From Sphingobacterium paludis (lineage in GTDB: Bacteria; Bacteroidota; Bacteroidia; Sphingobacteriales; Sphingobacteriaceae), in assembly GCF_004364125.1 (NCBI RefSeq), contig NZ_SNZV01000001.1:496001-560000 (forward strand): 64,000 bases of DNA, in the 5' to 3' direction. Positions within the stretch are counted from its first letter, which is position 1. The number at the start of each line of letters is the position of its first letter. Below, piece by piece: positions 29,583-38,271 of this stretch. The notes under the pieces were generated by a model. It was not told the DNA's origin. It did not search any database and worked only from the letters and a program-made list of their open reading frames with translations. Both the position numbers and the translations under genes were made by a program.

Positions 29583-29609
29583 AAAAAAGCCTCATCTGCA
29601 GATGAGGCT
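29583..29609 (-). terminator. Terminator of the tRNA-Phe operon
   Basis: On the minus strand a palindrome, complement of 29588-29609 (arms AGCCTCATCTG and CAGATGAGGCT), is followed by T6. It lies directly after the last tRNA. Confidence 0.85.
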
Positions 29610-29610
29610 T

Positions 29611-29686
29611 TGGTGGTGCCAGCTGGATTCGAACCAGCGACACAAGGATTTTCAGTCCTTTGCTCTACCAACTGAGCTATGGCACC
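29611..29686 (-). tRNA. tRNA-Phe (GAA), third in transcript order
   Basis: Minus strand begins GGTGCCATAGCTCAGTTGGT and folds as a full cloverleaf: acceptor GGTGCCA/TGGCACC, D arm, anticodon stem with loop CTGAAAA (anticodon GAA), T stem GCTGG/CCAGC, discriminator A, encoded CCA. The gene body is 73 nt plus CCA. Confidence 0.97.
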
Positions 29687-29760
29687 TTGAAGAGATGATG
29701 TCTATTGTTTAAACACACGCTACGTTTTTGATTATCCTCTGTTACGTTCAGAGTTTGCGG

Positions 29761-29833
29761 TGGTGCCAGCTGGATTCGAACCAGCGACACAAGGATTTTC
29801 AGTCCTTTGCTCTACCAACTGAGCTATGGCACC
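29761..29833 (-). tRNA. tRNA-Phe (GAA), middle copy without encoded CCA
   Basis: The 73-nt body appears identical to the flanking copies, with anticodon GAA. After the discriminator A the next three bases on the minus strand are CCG, not CCA, so the end must be made by processing and CCA addition. Confidence 0.96.
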
Positions 29834-29905
29834 TTGAAGAGATGATGTGTATTATTTAATACACGCTCTACGTTTTTGATTATCCTCTGTTACGTTCAGA
29901 GCTTG

Positions 29906-29981
29906 TGGTGGTGCCAGCTGGATTCGAACCAGCGACACAAGGATTTTCAGTCCTTTGCTCTACCAACTGAGCTATGGCACC
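29906..29981 (-). tRNA. tRNA-Phe (GAA), first in transcript order
   Basis: Same cloverleaf and anticodon GAA as the other two copies, with CCA encoded. It is promoter-proximal: a TAGATTTG box (complement of 30011-30018) lies about 30 bases upstream. Confidence 0.97.
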
Positions 29982-30010
29982 TTTCGCAAGAATTTTCCTT
30001 CATTGCGTTG

Positions 30011-30018
30011 CAAATCTA
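30011..30018 (-). promoter_or_regulatory. -7 box of the tRNA-Phe operon
   Basis: The minus strand reads TAGATTTG, an exact TAnnTTTG match, about 30 bases before the first tRNA. A -33 TTG at the right distance is not clear. Confidence 0.6.
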
Positions 30019-30137
30019 GGTTCTTTTTTCGAATTCTAAAACTTTTGCCGTAAATATTTTTGCTGCCAGAATCAACTGATTGATTCTGATTGAGATAAAA
30101 TTACATCAAATAAACACGCTGAGAAGACCAAATACGT

Positions 30138-30145
30138 TATCTTTG
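30138..30145 (+). promoter_or_regulatory. -7 box of mnmA
   Basis: TATCTTTG, an exact TAnnTTTG match. Predicted transcription start near 30152 leaves a leader of only about 5-11 bases before the ATG codons at 30157 and 30163. The -33 element is weak. Confidence 0.6.
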
Positions 30146-30156
30146 CACTTCACAAA

Positions 30157-31254
30157 ATGAATATGAGTAAAAGAGGAAGAGTTTTGGTCGCAATGAGTGG
30201 TGGAGTAGATAGTTCTGTGGCGGCCGTGATGTTGCATGAACAGGGCTATGACGTCATTGGTATTACGATGAAAACTTGGGATTATGCGTCCGCAGGTGGC
30301 TCATCGAAGGAGACCGGTTGCTGCAGCTTGGATAGCATCAACGATGCGCGTGCACTGGCCGTTGGTTACGGATTCCCCCACTATATTTTAGATATTCGAG
30401 ACGAGTTTGGTGATTACGTGATCGATAATTTTGTTGACGAATATATCGCGGGACGCACACCCAACCCATGCGTCTTGTGTAATACACATATCAAATGGTC
30501 AGCACTGATGAAGCGTGCCGATAAACTTGATTGTGAGTTTATCGCGACGGGGCATTATGCAAACATCCGTATGCATGATAACGGACGCTACGTGATATCG
30601 AAAGGGCGTGATGAGAACAAAGACCAGTCCTATGTGCTCTGGGGAGTATCTCAGGAGAATCTGGCGCGTACACAGTTCCCGCTGGGAAGTTTCACAAAAA
30701 AAGAAATCAGGCAAATGGCCTTGGAAATGGGACAGGCGGAGTTAGCGCAGAAATCAGAGAGTTATGAGATTTGTTTTGTGCCGGATAACGACTATCGTGC
30801 ATTTTTACGCCATAAAAGGCCAACGTTAGATACCGAAATCGGTCCAGGAAATTTCATTTTGGCAGATGGGACCGTAGTCGGTCAACACATCGGGTACCCT
30901 TATTTTACCATCGGGCAGCGCAAAGGATTGGGTATTGCCTTGGGTAAACCGATGTTTGTCATCGAGATTTTGCCGGAGAGCAATTCCGTCGTATTGGGCG
31001 AAGAGCACGAGCTTGAGAAATCGCAGGCCTTTGTTCGTGATATCAATTTGGTCAAATACGCTTCACTGGAGCAACCTTTGGAAGCGGTTACAAAAATTAG
31101 GTATAAAGATGCCGGAGCACAATCCATCTTAACACAGCAAGGTAACATCATGCAAGTAGATTTTGCGCATCAGGTGAAAGGTATTGCGCCTGGACAATCC
31201 GCCGTATTTTACGAAGGAAACGACCTTTTAGGTGGTGGATTTCTGATGAAGTAA
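30157..31254 (+). CDS. mnmA: tRNA 2-thiouridine(34) synthase MnmA
   Basis: Adds sulfur to U34 of tRNA-Lys, -Glu and -Gln in the cytoplasm. The 365-residue protein has the PP-loop SGGVDSSVAAVML near residue 14, the catalytic-cysteine segment TPNPCVLCNTHIKW near 104, GHYANI, and the second cysteine in KSESYEICFVPD near 207. The C-terminal beta domains include GYPYFTIGQRKGLGIALG. Length is normal. The ATG at 30163 (MSKRGR) is an equally good start and fits the short leader from the -7 box better. It is convergent with gap, sharing a bidirectional terminator. Confidence 0.96.
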   Translation: MNMSKRGRVLVAMSGGVDSSVAAVMLHEQGYDVIGITMKTWDYASAGGSSKETGCCSLDSINDARALAVGYGFPHYILDIRDEFGDYVIDNFVDEYIAGRTPNPCVLCNTHIKWSALMKRADKLDCEFIATGHYANIRMHDNGRYVISKGRDENKDQSYVLWGVSQENLARTQFPLGSFTKKEIRQMALEMGQAELAQKSESYEICFVPDNDYRAFLRHKRPTLDTEIGPGNFILADGTVVGQHIGYPYFTIGQRKGLGIALGKPMFVIEILPESNSVVLGEEHELEKSQAFVRDINLVKYASLEQPLEAVTKIRYKDAGAQSILTQQGNIMQVDFAHQVKGIAPGQSAVFYEGNDLLGGGFLMK

Positions 31255-31279
31255 TTTTTAATTATTCAAAATAGATCAT

Positions 31280-31317
31280 AAAAAAGGGGAGGCAATCAAG
31301 AATGCCTCCCCTTTTTT
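31280..31317. terminator. Bidirectional terminator between mnmA and gap
   Basis: Perfect 14-base arms at 31281-31294 (AAAAAGGGGAGGCA) and 31303-31316 (its complement) give A and T tracts on both sides, so the stem can terminate mnmA and the gap operon alike. Confidence 0.9.
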
Positions 31318-31335
31318 ATGGATTATCGTTGACGA

Positions 31336-33184
<1,849 letters not shown>

Positions 33185-33192
33185 ATCGTTTA

Positions 33193-34188
33193 TTAAATCG
33201 CCATAATTTTTGCAATCTCGACAAGGTCTTGGTTTAGCTTCAGCTCTTTCTTGCTCAATGCCTCTTCCAAGGGCGTAGTCACAATCTCCGAACCTCGGAT
33301 ACCTACCGTGGCTCTGGAGTTACCTTTCAGTAATTCATTGACTGCGTGGTAGCCCATGCGGGTCGCTAAAACTCGATCTGCGCTACTTGGAGACCCCCCT
33401 CGTTGCAAATGCCCTAAGATACTAACTTTTGTGTCAAAATAATCAAATTTTTCTTTGACACGCTTGGCTACATCCGTGGCGCCACCGTTTTTATCGCCCT
33501 CGGCCACGATCACGATCATGGACGATTTATTGCTATCCGCGCCTTGGGATAGCATATCAATCAGCTCTTCAATAGCGGTATCTTTCTCTGGTAGCAAAAT
33601 GGCTTCAGCGCCACCAGCAACACCGGCGTTTAAGGCGATACAACCAGAGTCACGACCCATTACTTCCACAAAGAATAAACGGTTATGCGATGCCGCCGTA
33701 TCACGGATCTTGTCGATGGCCTCGATAACGGTGTTGTTTGCCGTGTCATAGCCAATAGTGAGGTCTGTGCCATTTAAATCATTGTCGATCGTTCCTGGAA
33801 TGCACATCACCGGTATGTCGTATTCGCGGGAAAAAATTTCAGCGCCCGTAAATGTACCATCGCCACCGATTGCGACCAATGCATCAATACCCGCCGCTTT
33901 TACGTTTTCGTATGCTTTCGCACGACCTTCCTTCGTCTTAAACTCCATGCAGCGGGCTGTCTTCAACACGGTGCCCCCCATTTGGATAATAGCGCTTACC
34001 GAAGGGCTGTCCATCTCAAACATATTGTTATCGATCATGCCCTGGTAACCATGGTAAATGCCTGTTACTTTCTTTCCGTTATATATGGCGGTTCTTACTG
34101 CGGCGCGAATTGCTGCATTCATGCCAGGAGAATCTCCTCCCGAAGTAAAAACACCTATTCTTGTTATTTCTTCCACTCGATTAATCAT
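33193..34188 (-). CDS. pfkA: ATP-dependent 6-phosphofructokinase
   Basis: Phosphorylates fructose-6-phosphate, the committed step of glycolysis. The 331-residue protein has IGVFTSGGDSPGMNAAIRAAVR near residue 11, the ATP-site GGDGTFTGA, and the catalytic TIDNDLNGTDLTIGYDTA with the Asp triad. EVMGRDSGCIAL and GHLQRGGSPSSADR complete the family set. Gly in GGDGT points to ATP rather than pyrophosphate as donor. It is the first gene of the operon with the BadF-type kinase and gap. Its promoter, at about 34200-34226, carries a palindrome facing a divergent Nudix-type regulator gene. Confidence 0.96.
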   Translation of the reverse strand: MINRVEEITRIGVFTSGGDSPGMNAAIRAAVRTAIYNGKKVTGIYHGYQGMIDNNMFEMDSPSVSAIIQMGGTVLKTARCMEFKTKEGRAKAYENVKAAGIDALVAIGGDGTFTGAEIFSREYDIPVMCIPGTIDNDLNGTDLTIGYDTANNTVIEAIDKIRDTAASHNRLFFVEVMGRDSGCIALNAGVAGGAEAILLPEKDTAIEELIDMLSQGADSNKSSMIVIVAEGDKNGGATDVAKRVKEKFDYFDTKVSILGHLQRGGSPSSADRVLATRMGYHAVNELLKGNSRATVGIRGSEIVTTPLEEALSKKELKLNQDLVEIAKIMAI

Positions 34189-34199
34189 TTTAGGTATTA

Positions 34200-34226
34200 C
34201 GAATATAGTGTGTATTTTTTACACTA
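34200..34226 (-). promoter_or_regulatory. pfkA promoter with GTGTA-N5-TACAC operator
   Basis: On the minus strand a -7-like TATATTCG (complement of 34200-34207) lies 12 bases before the pfkA ATG. Just upstream is the palindrome GTGTATTTTTTACAC (34210-34224, arms of 5 with a 5-base centre), inside the spacer where a repressor would block polymerase. The same palindrome with one changed centre base occurs in the 55-kb small-RNA promoter. The divergent Nudix-type regulator at 34334 is the obvious candidate to bind it. Confidence 0.65.
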
Positions 34227-34317
34227 TTAAATTTTTTTTGCTTTTTTTAGATTATTATGATATAATTGGGGAGGATTGTTCATGTCTTTGAATGGCCCCA
34301 TTGTGAAAAAACGTACT

Positions 34318-34325
34318 TAAATTTG
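34318..34325 (+). promoter_or_regulatory. Possible -7 box of the Nudix-type regulator
   Basis: TAAATTTG matches TAnnTTTG exactly. Transcription would begin near 34332, just before the TTG at 34334, giving a leaderless or nearly leaderless message. No -33 TTG lies at the usual 19-21-base distance, so this is tentative. Confidence 0.45.
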
Positions 34326-34333
34326 AGATTATT

Positions 34334-34996
34334 TTGCAGACTCATTTTACGATTGACTGTGTTATCTACAGTTTTAACGAAGGAAAGTTACAGGTATTGT
34401 TGACGGAGCGAAACGAGTATCCTTATAAAGACTGGTGGGCTTTGCCTGGATTTTTCGTCGATAAGAACGAAGAAATGGAAGGCGCTGTCAAACGCATCTT
34501 ATACGAGCACACGGGTCTGAAGGATATTTTTATGGAACAGCTTGGGGCTTTTGCGGGTGTAAAACGTCATCCCCAAGGCCGGATACTGACAGTAGCCTTC
34601 TCCACGATCGTAAAATACGATGATGTTAAATCGAAAATAAAGCCCATGACATCCTATATGCGGCAAGCGAGTTGGTTTCCGGTGACAGCCTTGCCCGAAC
34701 TGGCGTTTGACCACCACCAGATTATCCAGCAAAGCCTACAAAAACTAAAAAACAACATCCATTATTCCACTGCGGTATATGAATTCCTTCCCGAAAAATT
34801 TACATTGACACAGCTGCAGCAGGTGTATGAGGCGATATTGGGCAAAGAATTGGATAAACGCAATTTTCGCAAAAAGATCGCTAACGACGGTTTCTTGAAA
34901 GAACTGCAAGAGGTGCAGAAAGGGGTTTCTTATCGCGCCGCAAGACTTTATAAATTCGACAAACGTAAATTCCAAAAACACGTTGGTGTAGAGTAA
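34334..34996 (+). CDS. Nudix-domain transcriptional regulator (NrtR/AraR-like)
   Basis: A 220-residue protein with an N-terminal Nudix-fold domain (FTIDCVIYSFNEGKLQVLLTER, WWALPGFFVDKNEEMEGAV) and a C-terminal winged helix (LTQLQQVYEAILGKELDKRN followed by FRKKI). The Nudix box is degenerate (KRILYEHTGL in place of REXXEEXGU), as expected where the domain senses a ligand instead of hydrolysing it. Known relatives include NrtR (NAD metabolism) and Bacteroides AraR (arabinose). No ATG lies near the domain start; TTG at 34334 is the only usual codon. It is divergent from pfkA and faces the palindromic operator, so control of the pfkA operon is likely. The ligand is unknown. Confidence 0.87.
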   Translation: MQTHFTIDCVIYSFNEGKLQVLLTERNEYPYKDWWALPGFFVDKNEEMEGAVKRILYEHTGLKDIFMEQLGAFAGVKRHPQGRILTVAFSTIVKYDDVKSKIKPMTSYMRQASWFPVTALPELAFDHHQIIQQSLQKLKNNIHYSTAVYEFLPEKFTLTQLQQVYEAILGKELDKRNFRKKIANDGFLKELQEVQKGVSYRAARLYKFDKRKFQKHVGVE

Positions 34997-35131
34997 CTTC
35001 TACTAAAAAGTCATCGATTTGTTAATTTACTATTAAATTTCAATTCTTCCTACATTGATCCTTTGACCGTATTTGACTTTTTTATATTTTTGAACGTTTT
35101 TAGAAAAAAGTCAGAAAGTATAAAGGTAAAA

Positions 35132-35737
35132 ATGGATAACAAAAAGGAACAAATCGTACAGGCAGCTTTAAAGCGCTTCGCTCATTACGGCTTTAACAAG
35201 ACTACAATGAGCGAGATTGCCGTGGATTTGAGTATCACGAAAGCCAATCTATACTACTACTATCCGGATAAGAACGCGCTAATTAAAGATGTTCTCATTT
35301 ATATTTCCGAGGATATTTTGCGTAATCAGTACAGCATCATAGACGGGTATCAAATGAACTTGTTAGATGTACTCAATGCGCTACTCGAGACTCGCGCCAG
35401 CTTTTTGCGTGACTATTACGTATTACACATTAGCGAAAATCTGGAATGGATAAAGGGACAGGGGGTAGGAACGGTATTGGAAGCGTTGCATGGCAAGGAC
35501 ATAGAAATGATGACCGTGTTATTTAAAAAAGCCATGGATCAAGGCGAAGTGGCACTCGACGATGTGCAACAAGATGCAGCTTGCTATATCGAAGTGATAA
35601 AAGGCTTAAGCTTGATTCGGAGTGTATCAGACGTATTGTCTGGCATGCCCAACGCCTATAATGTAGATGAGATCTTGGAAAGTCAAAAACGTGCTACGGC
35701 ATTCATCTTTGAAAATAAATTAATCAGCAAAAACTAA
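35132..35737 (+). CDS. TetR-family regulator of the efflux operon
   Basis: A 201-residue repressor. The N-terminal helix-turn-helix is clear: KKEQIVQAALKRFAHYGFNK then TTMSEIAVDLSITKANLYYYYPDKNALI. The C-terminal ligand domain is not conserved enough to name an inducer. Twenty-three bases later comes a complete TolC/MFP/RND operon on the same strand, so it very probably represses those genes and its own. An upstream ATG at 35063 would add 23 residues that do not fit the family; the ATG at 35132 is chosen. Confidence 0.92.
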   Translation: MDNKKEQIVQAALKRFAHYGFNKTTMSEIAVDLSITKANLYYYYPDKNALIKDVLIYISEDILRNQYSIIDGYQMNLLDVLNALLETRASFLRDYYVLHISENLEWIKGQGVGTVLEALHGKDIEMMTVLFKKAMDQGEVALDDVQQDAACYIEVIKGLSLIRSVSDVLSGMPNAYNVDEILESQKRATAFIFENKLISKN

Positions 35738-35760
35738 TATATAGATAATTCTTCTTAAAA

Positions 35761-37104
35761 ATGAGATTTAAATTTTTGAGTGTTATAACCGCGAGCCTGC
35801 TCTTTTCATGGAGCCAAACCTCAGCGCAGGAAATTTTGACGCTCCAGCAAGCGGTAAAATTTGCTTTGGATAATAAAAAAGAAGCCAAAAATTCAAAGCT
35901 TGATCTGGAAAACGCGCAATATCAAATTGACGAGGTACGCTCAGGCGCATTGCCGCAGATAACAGGTGTAGGTAGTGTAACCTACAACCCCTTGATTCAA
36001 CAAAACGTGATTGTCATGGAGGATCCTGCAACAGGACAGTCCGTTTCTACCGTTATACAGTTTGGACAACCGTGGCAAGCAAACTCCAATTTACAGGTTA
36101 GCCAGCAAATCTTTAACCAGGCCTTGTTTACAGGCTTAAAGGCTGCTAGAACGACACGAGAGTTTTATCAAGTGAACAAGGAATTAACCGATGAGCAGCT
36201 GATCGAAAAGGTCGCTAATGCCTACTACCAAGTTTTCCAATCGCAACTGCAAGTGGAAACCGTGGAGAGCAATTTAGGCAATACTGAGAAGAACCAGCGC
36301 GTCATTCAAGGTTTGGTGGATGCAGGCTTAGCCAAGAAAATCGATTTGGATCGGACCACGGTTCAGGTCAATAACCTGAATGCGCAATTACAACAGGCAA
36401 AAAACGCCTTGGAAATCCAAGAGAATGCGTTGAAGTTTGCTATGGGCATGGACATTACAGCCCAAATTGATTTACCCGATGAGACCTTTGCGATTGATGC
36501 GCAGGCACTAGAAAATCTGCCCATCGATCTGGATAACCGCACGGAAATTCGCGTATTGGAAAAGCAAACGGAATTACTAGAACTGGATAAAAAGGCGAAA
36601 ATAGCGGATTACTATCCCACACTATCGTTCTCTGGTAATTTAGGCTACATGTCTTTCGCGCAGCGTTTCCCTATTTTTAATGGCAATGCTACGAAGACGG
36701 CTTACTCCGCGTTGGGGTTAAATCTATCCATTCCGATATTTAATGGCGGGAAGACAAAATCACAAATCAGTCAAAAGAATATTGAGATTTTGCGCGCAAA
36801 AGTAGAACTCGAAGATACGAAGCTGGCGTTAACCATGGCGAGTGAAAATGCAAGAACGCAAGTTAAGAATAGCTTACTGACGATAAACTCCAATGAAGGA
36901 AACGTGAAGCTAGCGAAAGAGGTGTTGGACAATACGGAAAATAACTATAAAAACGGGTTAGCTACGTTGACAGAATTGTTAGATGCTGAAAACGCGTATG
37001 CAGATGCGCAGAACAACCTGAATAATTCATTATTGGATTATAAAGTGGCAGAAGTACAACTGATCAAATCAAAAGGGAATTTAAAAACACTAGTAAACGA
37101 ATAA
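35761..37104 (+). CDS. TolC-family outer-membrane efflux protein
   Basis: A 447-residue outer-membrane channel. It has a signal peptide (LSVITASLLFSWSQTSAQ), then the TolC two-repeat layout: LTLQQAVKFALDNKKEAKNS at the start, long coiled-coil helices, and a second repeat with LSIPIFNGGKTKSQI and NYKNGLATLTELLDAENAY. The last motif is the usual C-terminal TolC signature. Length is normal. It begins 23 bases after the tetR gene and is followed by the adaptor gene, so it is the exit duct of this pump. Confidence 0.93.
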   Translation: MRFKFLSVITASLLFSWSQTSAQEILTLQQAVKFALDNKKEAKNSKLDLENAQYQIDEVRSGALPQITGVGSVTYNPLIQQNVIVMEDPATGQSVSTVIQFGQPWQANSNLQVSQQIFNQALFTGLKAARTTREFYQVNKELTDEQLIEKVANAYYQVFQSQLQVETVESNLGNTEKNQRVIQGLVDAGLAKKIDLDRTTVQVNNLNAQLQQAKNALEIQENALKFAMGMDITAQIDLPDETFAIDAQALENLPIDLDNRTEIRVLEKQTELLELDKKAKIADYYPTLSFSGNLGYMSFAQRFPIFNGNATKTAYSALGLNLSIPIFNGGKTKSQISQKNIEILRAKVELEDTKLALTMASENARTQVKNSLLTINSNEGNVKLAKEVLDNTENNYKNGLATLTELLDAENAYADAQNNLNNSLLDYKVAEVQLIKSKGNLKTLVNE

Positions 37105-37195
37105 CTAACGTGTATAAGAGCTATCTTGTATTGTGAAATATCGATAAAGCAAGCCGGATAGTATATACAGCCATTAAAAGACAAATAAGATATAT

Positions 37196-38254
37196 ATGAA
37201 ACGTACAATAATTACGATAATCGTCGTAGCTGCAGCTTTAGCAGGGATCATGGTTTTATTGAATAAGAATAAAGCGAAGAACGAGGCCCAGACAGCTGTC
37301 GTAGCGCAAAAAAATGCTGCGGTGGCAGTTCGGGCAGATGTGGCAGATATTCGCGAGGTAAACACACAATACATTACGAATGGTTCTTTTTCGCCCAAGC
37401 AAGAAGTTATGCTTTCGGCAGAAGCGGCCGGTCGGGTGATACGCGTTTTGGTGGAAGAGGGGGATGCTGTACGTCCTGGTCAGACCCTGGCTATAGTTGA
37501 CGGTGATAAGCAGAACGTAGATTTAGCGAATATGCAGGCAAATTATGAGAATGCCAAAGCAGATCTTGCTCGTTATGAAAATGCATTCAAGACGGGGGGC
37601 GTTACGCAACAACAAGTTGACCAAGCCACGCTAAAGGTAGAAAACGCAAAGAATAGCTTGAAGTCTTCACAGTTGTCTGCTTCTGATGCCAACATCTCCG
37701 CGTCGTTTGCCGGTGTTGTGAATGCGCGCAATATCGAGCCAGGAACCTACGTTTCTCCGGGCACGCAAATGTTTGAAATTGTCAACGTGTCCACCTTGAA
37801 GTTGTTAGTGAATGTCGACGAGAAGAATATAGGCCAAGTGAAAGTCGGGCAATCAGTCAACGTGCAATCTACTGTATTGCCAGATCAAACTTTTAATGGT
37901 GTAGTGAAATTCATTGCCCCTAAAGCGGATGCAAGTTTGAACTTCCCGGTTGAGCTCGAAATAAGAAACAATGCGTCTAACGACTTAAAAGCCGGTATGT
38001 ATGGTACGGCCTATTTTGGCAGTGAAGCCAAGTCTATGGTACTCACGATTCCACGCAGCGCCTTTGTTGGTAGCGTAAGTTCAAATCAAGTGTTTGTAGT
38101 GAAAGACGGCAAAGCGACCTTAACAAAGGTAGTGTCTGGTAGAAGTTTTGGCGATTATATCGAGGTTGTTTCTGGTATCGAGAAGGGTGCACAGGTGGTG
38201 ACCTCCGGCCAAATTAACCTTCTAGACGGAGCCGCCATTGAAATTATTAAGTAA
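37196..38254 (+). CDS. RND efflux periplasmic adaptor (membrane-fusion protein)
   Basis: A 352-residue HlyD/AcrA-type adaptor. The N-terminal anchor is TIITIIVVAAALAGIMVLL. The barrel-sandwich (lipoyl-like) halves flank a short coiled coil: AGRVIRVLVEEGDAVRPGQT and, after the helices, SASFAGVVNARNIEPGTYVS. Beta-barrel and membrane-proximal domains follow, with VVSGIEKGAQVVTSGQINL at the end. There is no lipobox, so it is anchored by the helix. It lies between tolC-like and RND genes with a gap of 17 bases to the pump gene. Confidence 0.94.
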   Translation: MKRTIITIIVVAAALAGIMVLLNKNKAKNEAQTAVVAQKNAAVAVRADVADIREVNTQYITNGSFSPKQEVMLSAEAAGRVIRVLVEEGDAVRPGQTLAIVDGDKQNVDLANMQANYENAKADLARYENAFKTGGVTQQQVDQATLKVENAKNSLKSSQLSASDANISASFAGVVNARNIEPGTYVSPGTQMFEIVNVSTLKLLVNVDEKNIGQVKVGQSVNVQSTVLPDQTFNGVVKFIAPKADASLNFPVELEIRNNASNDLKAGMYGTAYFGSEAKSMVLTIPRSAFVGSVSSNQVFVVKDGKATLTKVVSGRSFGDYIEVVSGIEKGAQVVTSGQINLLDGAAIEIIK

Positions 38255-38271
38255 TAAGCGAAATCTATTCA

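Larger units (their letters stand above)
29611..29981 (-). repeat. Tandem triplication of tRNA-Phe with spacer
   Basis: The three tRNA genes repeat with periods of 147 and 148 bases. The two spacers are nearly identical over about 70 bases: both hold TTGAAGAGATGATG, then TACGTTTTTGATTATCCTCT and GTTACGTTCAGAG. This shows a recent tandem duplication of tRNA plus spacer. Confidence 0.92.

Noticed and set aside
29845..29862. GTGTATTATTTAATACAC in the tRNA spacer as a third operator
   Set aside because: Arms resemble the GTGTA/TACAC motif but the centre is 8 bases, not 5, and it lies inside a transcribed spacer. It is more likely an RNA stem.
29611..29981. CRISPR-like direct repeat
   Set aside because: The repeated units are tRNA-Phe genes with duplicated spacers; there are no unique spacers and no cas genes.
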